5,819 bases of DNA, from positions 1 to 5,819 of the forward strand of contig CALBDR010000205.1 of the NCBI GenBank assembly GCA_937927525.1. The letters run 5' to 3'. Under the pieces are notes generated by a model that was given only the letters and a program-made list of their open reading frames with translations, was not told the origin of the DNA and did no database searches. A program made the translations under genes and the position numbers. Source of the DNA: an uncultured Candidatus Melainabacteria bacterium. GTDB taxonomy: Bacteria > Cyanobacteriota > Vampirovibrionia > LMEP-6097. This document shows positions 1-5,461 of this stretch, piece after piece. The stretch's first letter is position 1; each line of letters opens with the position of its first letter.

Positions 1-587
1 CCACCCAGCCAAGGCATTTCCCAGTCTGAAGCTAGTCTAGATACTCTCATTCCATCGTCATTTATTCTGGTGAATAATCTCTTATTTCCTATACCGATAT
101 CTATTGGTGAGCCAACACCATTGGTTGTTTTCATAATTTCATTGTGACTATCTCTAGTTAGCCCTACAGCTGTCCCTAATACCCTTAGGGGTATTCCTAG
201 AGGACCTAGAAATGCTGAAGCTGATAATAAAACGGTCGAAGCTGCATTTAATTTAGCCTGATCAAAGTTTTCACTTGTGGTTTGGGTTTCTCCACCCTGA
301 CTTTTTGCGACATCTATTCCTTGGTCTACATCATTAATAACACCAAAGCCTCTCATTGCTGCAGGTACCATCCAGCCCCACTGGATGAGATTAGCCATGT
401 TTTTATCAACTCCCATGGCTTTAGCTGTTCTTCCGCGAGGATTAACAACAACTTTACCCACTTTCCAAGTTCCTTTTATAAAGCTTTTTGCACTGTGTAG
501 TCCTGCTCCTAGACCCCAGCCTGCCATTTTCATATATGCGTCTATACCCATAAGATTAGGTGATCCTTTTTTTTGACGTATATACAT
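1..587 (-). CDS. Hypothetical protein, Gly/Ala-rich, C-terminus off the left edge
   Basis: Reading leftward from ATG at 587 there is an open frame of 195 codons with no stop up to the window edge, so the gene is 3'-partial. I do not recognise the family. The N-terminus is basic (MYIRQKKGSPN) and is followed by Gly/Ala-rich, helix-prone stretches (residues 21-30, MAGWGLGAGL is representative). A hydrophobic block at about 115-142 (STVLLSASAFLGPLGIPL and onward) could be a membrane-associated or buried helical hairpin. No signal peptide is seen. The start is uncertain: 587 has no Shine-Dalgarno, whereas the in-frame ATG at 551 (MGIDAYMK) has AGGA 12 bases upstream, a spacing close to the 13 seen at the divergent neighbour. 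An in-frame TAA lies eight codons upstream of 587. Leucine is often CTA here, unlike the neighbour at 715. That this is a real gene is well supported by the long open frame; its function is unknown. Confidence 0.75.
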   Translation of the reverse strand, partial: MYIRQKKGSPNLMGIDAYMKMAGWGLGAGLHSAKSFIKGTWKVGKVVVNPRGRTAKAMGVDKNMANLIQWGWMVPAAMRGFGVINDVDQGIDVAKSQGGETQTTSENFDQAKLNAASTVLLSASAFLGPLGIPLRVLGTAVGLTRDSHNEIMKTTNGVGSPIDIGIGNKRLFTRINDDGMRVSRLASDWEMPWLG

Positions 588-714
588 AAAAGGTCTAGCG
601 TCTCTAATTTTTTACAATTAATTTGTACATCAAATTTGCTTGCTATAAGCTTTGTATTAACAAGTAAGTTCAAAATCAAAAGATTTTCAATAAATTAGGA
701 GTTAATACTAAATA
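588..714. promoter_or_regulatory. Divergent intergenic region with rightward promoter
   Basis: This 127-bp AT-rich gap separates the two divergent genes. For the rightward gene, TGCTATAAG at 641-649 matches an extended -10 (TGnTATAAT) with one mismatch. TTGTAC at 623-628 could act as a -35, although the 15-base spacer is short, which is tolerable with an extended -10. Transcription would start near 656, giving a leader of about 60 bases. AGGAG at 697-701 is the ribosome binding site, with a long spacer of 13 bases to ATG 715. I could not find a convincing promoter for the leftward gene. The prediction is from pattern matching only. Confidence 0.5.
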
Positions 715-1923
715 ATGAATGCTTTATTACAAATGTTAGGAGTTGGTGGGAGATATGGAAAACATATGGATAACGGATTTGATACCTATACAGGGATTTT
801 AGAAACTAATGATTTACCAGATGAATTAAGAGCTGATTTAGGGACAACTAATTGGACTAAAAATATTAAAGATTTTTTAAGAACAGCTGCAACGGCTGAA
901 GCTTTAGGGCGTGCTAATTCTATAGGTGGTACTTTAGGATGTTTAGTTTGTGAGTTTATCAATCCAGCTAAAACAGTTTTTCATTTAGTTTCTATGGGGC
1001 AGGCTGTTAAAGACGGTGATATATTAGGTGCCATGGGTTACGCTACCTCGGCTTTACCTTTAATAGGAGCTTTTAAACAATTAAATACAGTCGGTAAAGC
1101 TACAAATAAAATATTAACGGCTAAAACTAATGTTGGTTTAGTTGATGATGCTTTAACTACTTCTGCAAAAGAATATATTAAGAAAACTGGTTCTAAAGCA
1201 TCATTGGATGATTTAGTCGCAGGCAAAGATGCAGGGTTTAAAAACTGGAATGGTAAAACTAAAGTAACAGTAAAAGAGTTGAAATTTAAGTCTGGAAGTT
1301 TAGAAAGTGTATTAGATCAAGGATACAAAGGACCTTTCGTTAAAGACGGAGTTTCTAAATGGTTTAGAGGAAATTCTGCTGGTAATTTAAGAAATACTTT
1401 AGCCGATGATATTTTAGATCAAGGAACTGGACATAATTTATGGAGTCAGTTTAAAGATGCAAAAATTAAGTTTAAAGGGCAGGAATTGAGTATTGAACAG
1501 TTCGTTAAGAGAGCAGATAAAGCTAAAAATCCTGCTTTATATAAACAAGAATTAAGTAAGAGGCTTTCAAAAGAGCTTGCAGGTGATTCGACTTTAAGCA
1601 GAGTGTTTAGCAATGATATCGTATCTAAAGGTAGTAGCCATCAATATTGGTCAAAGTTTAAGGGAGCTAATATTAAGTATGAAGCTTTTGAGGAAGTACC
1701 AAAAGACTTAACTCCATCTCAGTTATTTGATTTGAAAAAGAAACAACAGTTGAATATGAGAGTTGCTGGTGAAGAAGCGAGAGAGGCTTTAGAGGATGCA
1801 GGAAAAGATGCTTTGAAGAAAGCTGATCAAGCGACTGGTGGTGTTGCAGAGAAAGGTGGATATCTATTCGGAAAGTATTCTCAAAGATGGATGAAAGGTT
1901 CACAATTAGCTACTGTTGGTTAG
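715..1923 (+). CDS. Hypothetical 402-aa protein with internal repeats
   Basis: The start at ATG 715 is fixed by an in-frame TAA at 709-711 and an AGGAG at 697-701. I do not recognise the family, and there is no signal peptide. Residues about 68-120 are hydrophobic and Gly/Ala-rich, in two segments around 70-95 and 103-120 (the latter includes GAMGYATSALPLIGAF). This weakly resembles the hydrophobic pre-toxin segments of polymorphic toxins, but no toxin motif is visible. Residues about 164-330 hold roughly three degenerate repeats about 67 residues apart. Copies two (224-254) and three (293-323) align without gaps over shared D-I, G, H, WS, FK, A and IK positions; copy one (about 164-192) is weaker. 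The C-terminus (330-402) is charged and helical (EEAREALEDAGKDALKKA). Leucine is almost always TTA. The gene ends 29 bases before surE with no terminator between, so read-through into surE is possible. It could be a structural or secreted effector-like protein; this is inference. Confidence 0.8.
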   Translation: MNALLQMLGVGGRYGKHMDNGFDTYTGILETNDLPDELRADLGTTNWTKNIKDFLRTAATAEALGRANSIGGTLGCLVCEFINPAKTVFHLVSMGQAVKDGDILGAMGYATSALPLIGAFKQLNTVGKATNKILTAKTNVGLVDDALTTSAKEYIKKTGSKASLDDLVAGKDAGFKNWNGKTKVTVKELKFKSGSLESVLDQGYKGPFVKDGVSKWFRGNSAGNLRNTLADDILDQGTGHNLWSQFKDAKIKFKGQELSIEQFVKRADKAKNPALYKQELSKRLSKELAGDSTLSRVFSNDIVSKGSSHQYWSKFKGANIKYEAFEEVPKDLTPSQLFDLKKKQQLNMRVAGEEAREALEDAGKDALKKADQATGGVAEKGGYLFGKYSQRWMKGSQLATVG

Positions 1924-1952
1924 TATCACTATCCAGGGTATAATACAATCAA
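1916..1952 (+). promoter_or_regulatory. surE promoter, nearly leaderless
   Basis: A perfect -10 box, TATAAT, lies at 1939-1944. TTGGTT at 1916-1921 sits exactly 17 bases upstream as a moderate -35, overlapping the last codon and stop of the preceding gene. The expected transcription start, about seven bases past the -10, is near 1951, while the surE GTG is at 1953. There is no usable Shine-Dalgarno: AGGG at 1935-1938 is 14 bases away and lies inside the promoter. The mRNA would therefore be leaderless or carry one to two extra bases. Confidence 0.65.
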
Positions 1953-2723
1953 GTGAAGATTTTAATAGCAAACGACGATAGCATTTTTGCTGAAGGTATA
2001 AGAACTTTAGCTTCAGTAGTAGGTAAAGAGCATGAAGTCTATGTCTGTGCTCCGGATAGAGAGCGAAGCGCTACTGGTCATTCTATGGGTTTAAATAAAC
2101 CTTTAATGGTAAGTCCACTCACTAAAAGAGTTCCATGGATTGAAAATATTACTGATGGTTGTGTAACTTCTGGTACACCAGCTGACTGTGTGAAAATTGC
2201 TCTTAGGCAAGTTTTTAAAGATATTAAATTTGATTTAGTGCTTTCTGGTATTAACCATGGTCCTAATTTAGGGATTGATGTTCTTTATTCAGGGACTGTA
2301 TCAGCTGCTATGGAAGCTATGCTTATGGGATATCCAGCCATTGCTACTAGTTTATATAGTTATAGTTCTAAGGAATTTACGCCAGCCGCTGAGTGGGTGA
2401 GAGACTTTATAAAAAAAGAAGATGCATTTAAGCATTTACCAGCTAGAACATTTTTAAATATTAACTTTCCCCCAGTTTCTAGAGAGGAATACCAGGGAGA
2501 TGAGGTAACGATTTTAGGGAACCGAGCTTATAAAGAGAATTTCGAAGAGAGAGTAGATCCACGCGGTAGAAGTTATTACTGGCTGGCTGGGGATCCTGTG
2601 GAAGATAAAGAAGTTCCTGGAACTGATGGGTACGCAGTTAAAGAAAACAAAGTTTCCATTACCCCAGTTAGATTTGATATGACTCATTATGAATATACTG
2701 AGACATTGAAATCTTTGATTTAA
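1953..2723 (+). CDS. surE: 5'/3'-nucleotidase SurE
   Basis: SurE is a cytoplasmic, divalent-metal-dependent phosphatase that removes phosphate from nucleoside 5'- and 3'-monophosphates; some members also act on short polyphosphate. The 256-aa length is typical. The family signatures are present in order: N-terminal MKILIANDDS with metal ligands D8 and D9; APDRERSATGHS with ligand S39; GTPADCVKIAL at 74-84; DLVLSGINHGPNLG with ligand N101; and YSGTVSAAMEAMLMG from 112. The C-terminal half has the usual PRGRSYYWLAGDP (203-215) and a D-GYAVKENKVSITP strand near the end. The GTG start at 1953 is certain because the conserved NDD motif begins only seven residues in. One oddity is that residue 10 is serine where the family normally has glycine (NDDG). 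Transcription probably comes from its own promoter right at the start codon, and the gene ends at a hairpin. Confidence 0.97.
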   Translation: MKILIANDDSIFAEGIRTLASVVGKEHEVYVCAPDRERSATGHSMGLNKPLMVSPLTKRVPWIENITDGCVTSGTPADCVKIALRQVFKDIKFDLVLSGINHGPNLGIDVLYSGTVSAAMEAMLMGYPAIATSLYSYSSKEFTPAAEWVRDFIKKEDAFKHLPARTFLNINFPPVSREEYQGDEVTILGNRAYKENFEERVDPRGRSYYWLAGDPVEDKEVPGTDGYAVKENKVSITPVRFDMTHYEYTETLKSLI

Positions 2724-2741
2724 GAGACCACTTGGTCTCTT
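2722..2741. terminator. Hairpin between convergent genes
   Basis: AAGAGACCA at 2722-2730 and TGGTCTCTT at 2733-2741 form a perfect 9-bp inverted repeat around CT, effectively an 8-bp stem with a 4-base loop. It begins in the surE stop codon and lies just beyond the stop of the convergent 58-aa gene (2746-2748), so it could end transcription in both directions. Neither side has a proper run of T, so it may act weakly or as a 3'-end stabiliser instead of a classical intrinsic terminator. Confidence 0.6.
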
Positions 2742-2745
2742 GAGA

Positions 2746-2922
2746 TTACTCTACCTGTAAATCTTTTTGATTTGGGTCGTAATCATCTCTTTTAAAACCT
2801 GGATCGACATAATCTAGATACCATCTAGATGAAGCGAATCCGAAGATCACTACGGATGCTAGTCCTCCAAAGACTATTGTTCCCCCTATAATGTCTTTAA
2901 GCTGTTCTGACATTTCTATCAT
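2746..2922 (-). CDS. Small single-span membrane protein, 58 aa
   Basis: This frame runs from ATG 2922 to TAA 2746-2748 and encodes 58 residues. A short polar N-terminus (MIEMSEQLKD) is followed by one hydrophobic span at about residues 11-30 (IIGGTIVFGGLASVVIFGFA). The tail is acidic and polar and includes SSRWYLDYVDPGFKRDD. AGGA at 2933-2936, inside the upstream gene, is 10 bases before ATG 2922 and supports that start over the internal ATG at 2913. It begins two bases after the stop of the 71-aa membrane protein, so the two are almost certainly co-transcribed and perhaps translationally coupled. I do not recognise the family. It is probably an inner-membrane protein with its charged tail on one face, and it may partner with its neighbour; this is inference. 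The tight spacing, ribosome site and membrane-protein pattern argue that it is real despite its size. Confidence 0.7.
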   Translation of the reverse strand: MIEMSEQLKDIIGGTIVFGGLASVVIFGFASSRWYLDYVDPGFKRDDYDPNQKDLQVE

Positions 2923-2924
2923 TT

Positions 2925-3140
2925 TTATTTTTTCCTATTATTTATATACCAAATGGCGTGAGCTAGATTGAATAAAAGAAGTGACAAACCCAAGATGAAA
3001 AAAAGCCATGCCGCAAATTCATTCCTATTAATTAGTATACCTTCTTTCCACATTATTGCAAGCGGGCTCATTAAAGCTACTGAGGCGATTAGAAGAAAAG
3101 AGGAAAGTATTTCAACATGTTTCGGTACTGAATCTTTCAT
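2925..3140 (-). CDS. Small two-span membrane protein, 71 aa
   Basis: From ATG 3140 the product is 71 residues with two hydrophobic spans, about 10-30 (EILSSFLLIASVALMSPLAI) and 42-64 (FAAWLFFILGLSLLLFNLAH). A short basic loop (WKEGILINRNE) joins them and the tail is basic (NNRKK). The size and the second span (AAWLFFILG) recall YrhK-like small membrane proteins, but this is only a faint likeness and I would not name it. The frame is open upstream to a TTG at 3176, but that TTG is itself the -35 element of the likely promoter, so ATG 3140 is preferred. No Shine-Dalgarno precedes it, and the predicted transcript starts at the ATG. It is the first gene of a two-gene operon with the 58-aa membrane protein. 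The role is unknown. Confidence 0.7.
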   Translation of the reverse strand: MKDSVPKHVEILSSFLLIASVALMSPLAIMWKEGILINRNEFAAWLFFILGLSLLLFNLAHAIWYINNRKK

Positions 3141-3176
3141 ATTTTGAATATAGCTAAAATACTTGTAAGTATTCAA
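3141..3176 (-). promoter_or_regulatory. Promoter and possible operator of the small membrane operon
   Basis: Read on the minus strand, TTGAAT (3176-3171), an 18-base spacer and TATATT (3152-3147) form a good sigma-70-like promoter. Six bases separate the -10 from ATG 3140, so the predicted start of transcription falls on the start codon. Inside the promoter, AATACTT (3158-3164) and AAGTATT (3167-3173) form a perfect 7-bp inverted repeat around GT. It overlaps the spacer and the -35, a typical place for a repressor. Pattern-based prediction. Confidence 0.55.
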
Positions 3177-3183
3177 AAATTAA

Positions 3184-4155
3184 GTGATTTTACTATGCTT
3201 GCAAGTAGATATTTTTAGTACTGGACTCCCAAAAATATCTACTTTTGGTATAAACTTAGACAACCGTGATATCTTAGAGCAGATAAAATCAGATCCACAG
3301 CTATTTGTTAGGGAAATTAAAAAAAATATAGCGATAGATGAAGCTCAAAAAGCTCCTAATCTCTTTGATGCAATAAAAGCTAGAGTTGATTCAGGTACTA
3401 ATATTAAGTTTATTCTTTCTGGTTCGACAAACTTTATTCTCTATGGTGGTTTCCCAAAGATTTATGAATTAAGTGGAGATATGCGCTATCAATGGTTTGC
3501 TGATTATATCAGCACTTATATAGAAAGAGATATTAGGCAAATTAGCCAAATCGCTGATCTAAGTTCTTTTCAAAGCCTTTACAAGACTTTATCTTTTCAG
3601 ATTTCTAATCTTTTAAATAAAAGTAATATCGCAAATAATATTGATATAGATTTTAAGACTGTTCAGCATTATATTTCAGTTTTAGAGGCTTCATATCAGA
3701 TAAATCTGTTATCTCCATACTCTGGTAAATTTAAAACTCAAGTAAGTAAAAGCCCTAAAATTTATATGTATGATAATGGAATTCTGAACTTCTATCAGCG
3801 TAATTTTGATATTGAATCGATGATAAATAGAGGTGCTTGGGGGGCAATTTTTGAAAATCATGTATTCTGCGAACTTTATAAATCTATAAAAGATATGGTC
3901 ATAAAGCCTAGCCTATCTTTCTGGCGTAATAAAAATGATACAGAAGTCGACTTTATAATTGATGATACATATAATACTTATCCTATAGAAGTAAAAACAT
4001 CTTCTGTCGTTAGAAGCGCACAGTGCCGTGCTTTGCAAAGCTTTATTTCACAATCTAAGAAAAATATCCCTTTTGCGATGGTTATTCACCGTTGTGAAAA
4101 ACCTTATTTAATAAAGGAAAATGTTATCGGAATTCCAGTCGGGCTTCTATACTAA
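3184..4155 (+). pseudogene. Relic AAA_14/DUF4143 ATPase lacking the P-loop
   Basis: Members of this family pair an N-terminal P-loop ATPase (AAA_14) with a C-terminal DUF4143 domain of nuclease-like fold. Here the Walker A segment is missing. Recognisable homology starts at about residue 23 (INLDNRDILEQIKSDP), then comes the Walker B strand (IAIDEAQKAPNLFDAIK, 49-65) and the sensor strand (KFILSGSTNF, 75-84). At residue 86/87 (base 3442) the frame jumps directly to YGGFPKIYE, so the usual LAGR and PFSLSE-type segment is deleted. The rest is well preserved: a helical region, then SPKIYMYDNGIL (190-201), GAIFENHVFCELYK (220-233), EVDFIID (254-260) and PIEVKTSS (267-274), the last giving a D...ExK arrangement. 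The only start is a GTG at 3184 without a ribosome site, overlapping an inverted repeat; the first ATG is near residue 100. The frame has no stops after the two losses, so decay is recent or the remnant is maintained. It is followed 48 bases later by an intact paralogue. Confidence 0.75.
3203..3244. repeat. Perfect 14-bp inverted repeat
   Basis: AAGTAGATATTTTT at 3203-3216 is the exact reverse complement of AAAAATATCTACTT at 3231-3244, with a 14-base loop between (AGTACTGGACTCCC, itself able to pair AGT with ACT). It sits where the P-loop-coding part of the relic ATPase gene should be. The stem is AT-rich with no strong T-run, so it is unlikely to be a normal terminator. It may be a scar of the rearrangement that removed the gene's 5' end, or a binding site. 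Confidence 0.7.
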
Positions 4156-4167
4156 ATTGTTAAAAAT

Positions 4168-4215
4168 TTGACCTCGCTCCGAAAATGGCGTACAATTTCG
4201 GAGTGGGTTCCGAAA
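4168..4215 (+). promoter_or_regulatory. Promoter with operator-like repeats for the DUF4143 ATPase
   Basis: TTGACC (4168-4173), a 17-base spacer and TACAAT (4191-4196) form a near-consensus promoter, with transcription expected to start near 4203. Three TCCGAAA half-sites in alternating orientation overlay it: CTCCGAAA at 4177-4184, the inverted TTTCGGAG at 4196-4203, and TTCCGAAA at 4208-4215. The first two make a perfect 8-bp dyad spanning the spacer and the end of the -10, well placed for repression. The ATG at 4185 lies between -35 and -10 and so cannot be the start if this promoter is used. Confidence 0.65.
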
Positions 4216-5408
4216 AAACACTGAGTGAAGTTAATAGATTTTTAAAACCAGGCTTGAAGAATAGTTTTTTCCTATTTGGTCCAAGAGGTTCAGGTAAAAG
4301 TACTTGGTTAAATAAGCATTTTCAAGAAAAAACCATTTTTATAAATTTATTAGACCCTAGTCTAGAGTATCGTTTGGCAAAAAACCCTGAAATATTGGGC
4401 GAAATGATAGCTGCAGATGATTCTAGCGTTTATGTTGTAATTGATGAGATTCAAAAGCTCCCCAAATTACTTGATTTAGTTCACTTCTATATTGAATCTA
4501 CGGATAAAATTTTTATTCTTACTGGCTCAAGTGCTAGGAAGCTTAAGTATGGTGCTGCAAATTTACTTGCTGGTAGAGCTTTTACTTATAACTTACATCC
4601 ATTTTCTTTTTTAGAGTTAGAGAAATCCTTACCAGAAAAGGCTGCTTTGAATGAAGTCCTTGAGTGGGGCTTATTACCAAAGATTTATCACTTAAGTACA
4701 AAAGATGAAAAACAGAGATTTTTACTTTCATATACTCAAACCTATTTAAAAGAAGAAGTTTACGCAGAGCAATTTATTCGTGAGCTTCAACCTTTTAGGC
4801 TTTTTTTAGAGCTTGCTGCACAAATGAATGGCAAAATTTTAAATTATAATTCTATCGCTAAAGACGTAGGGGTTGATGATAAAACAGTGAAAAACTATTA
4901 CTCGATACTTGAAGACACGCTTTTAGGTTTCTACTTATATCCATTTAAAAACTCTTTTAGGAAAAGAATCTCTTCTAAAGCTAAGTTCTATTTCTTTGAT
5001 ACAGGTATAGTAAGAGCTTTAAGGAATATTCTTTCTGTGCCGCTTGAGGAAAGTACTTCTCTTTATGGAGAGACTTTTGAACATTTTATAATTTTGGAGA
5101 TAGTTAAATTATGTTCTTATTACAAAATTGATTACCGTTTTTACTATCTAATGACAAAAGACTCTGCTGAAATTGATTTAGTAGTAGAACGACCTGGGCA
5201 AAACTATCTTTTTATCGAGATCAAAAGTTCAAAGGAAGTGAAACTTGAGTCATTGAGAAATTTGGAAAACTTAAAGGAAGACTTCAATAGAGAGAATGAG
5301 AAACAGGCTGATGCTATTTGCATATCAAGAGAGTCTTTTACCAGAAAGCTAAATTCAGGTTTGGTAATATACCCTTGGCAAGAAGCTTTACAGAAATTCT
5401 TCATATAA
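4203..5408 (+). CDS. ATP-binding protein, AAA_14 + DUF4143
   Basis: This is a complete member of the widespread AAA_14/DUF4143 family, whose cellular function is not settled. Numbered from GTG 4203 (401 aa), it has a Walker A (FGPRGSGKST, about 25-34), a Walker B (YVVIDEIQKLP, 77-87), a sensor strand (IFILTGSSARKL, 103-114) and LLAGR followed by NLHPFSFLEL (122-138). A winged-helix-like segment comes next (YNSIAKDVGVDDKTVKNYYSIL). The C-terminal DUF4143 domain has FYFFDTGIVRAL, GETFEHFIILEI, AEIDLVV and FIEIKSS, the last two giving the D...ExK pattern of PD-(D/E)xK-type folds. It is probably a cytoplasmic ATPase, possibly DNA-associated; this is inference. The frame extends to ATG 4185, but that codon lies within a strong promoter, so GTG 4203, at the predicted transcription start, is preferred. 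The mRNA would be leaderless. The relic paralogue lies directly upstream. Confidence 0.9.
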   Translation: MGSEKTLSEVNRFLKPGLKNSFFLFGPRGSGKSTWLNKHFQEKTIFINLLDPSLEYRLAKNPEILGEMIAADDSSVYVVIDEIQKLPKLLDLVHFYIESTDKIFILTGSSARKLKYGAANLLAGRAFTYNLHPFSFLELEKSLPEKAALNEVLEWGLLPKIYHLSTKDEKQRFLLSYTQTYLKEEVYAEQFIRELQPFRLFLELAAQMNGKILNYNSIAKDVGVDDKTVKNYYSILEDTLLGFYLYPFKNSFRKRISSKAKFYFFDTGIVRALRNILSVPLEESTSLYGETFEHFIILEIVKLCSYYKIDYRFYYLMTKDSAEIDLVVERPGQNYLFIEIKSSKEVKLESLRNLENLKEDFNRENEKQADAICISRESFTRKLNSGLVIYPWQEALQKFFI

Positions 5409-5461
5409 AAGACTTTTCTAGTGTTAACATTAATAACAAGTTTAGTAAAAAAAGTATTTAT
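5409..5461 (+). promoter_or_regulatory. Intergenic gap before the lipoprotein gene, weak promoter
   Basis: This 53-bp AT-rich gap has no clear terminator for the ATPase gene. TTAACA at 5424-5429 with TAAAAA at 5446-5451 (16-base spacer) is a weak promoter candidate. It would start transcription only a few bases before ATG 5462. No Shine-Dalgarno is present; only an A-tract with AAAG at 5451-5454 lies upstream. Read-through from the ATPase gene is equally possible. Confidence 0.3.

Noticed and set aside
282..576. Two overlapping plus-strand frames of 72 and 63 codons
   Set aside because: They lie antisense to the long open minus-strand gene, overlap each other, and have cysteine/histidine-rich, low-quality translations. 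They are shadows of that gene.
1038..1226. Minus-strand frame of 62 codons
   Set aside because: It lies inside the 402-aa gene in an antisense frame, with no ribosome site or recognisable product.
1673..1903. Minus-strand frame of 76 codons
   Set aside because: It is antisense to the 3' part of the 402-aa gene, and its Leu/Ser/His-rich translation is typical of a shadow frame.
715..1923. Toxin with a pre-toxin domain and a neighbouring immunity gene
   Set aside because: Only a loose hydrophobic-segment likeness exists. There is no secretion signal, no catalytic toxin motif, and surE downstream is not an immunity gene.
2813..2830. TCTAGAT repeated within 11 bases
   Set aside because: It lies inside the 58-aa coding sequence (SSRWYLD) and is explained by codon content; too short to be a meaningful repeat.
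4154..4168. AAATT...AATTT as a terminator for the relic gene
   Set aside because: The stem is only five A/T pairs, has no T-run, and directly abuts the -35 box, so it is not credible as a terminator.
5204..5404. Minus-strand frame of 66 codons
   Set aside because: It is antisense to the DUF4143 ATPase, Ser/Phe/Lys-rich and without supporting signals.
3184..5408. Toxin-antitoxin or defence island built of two DUF4143 ATPases
   Set aside because: One copy is a relic and the neighbours are not recognisable defence genes. Tandem DUF4143 genes are more simply explained by duplication and decay.
5407..5418. AAAAGACTTTT as a terminator for the ATPase gene
   Set aside because: The arms are five A/T-rich bases around one base, which cannot fold into a stable hairpin.
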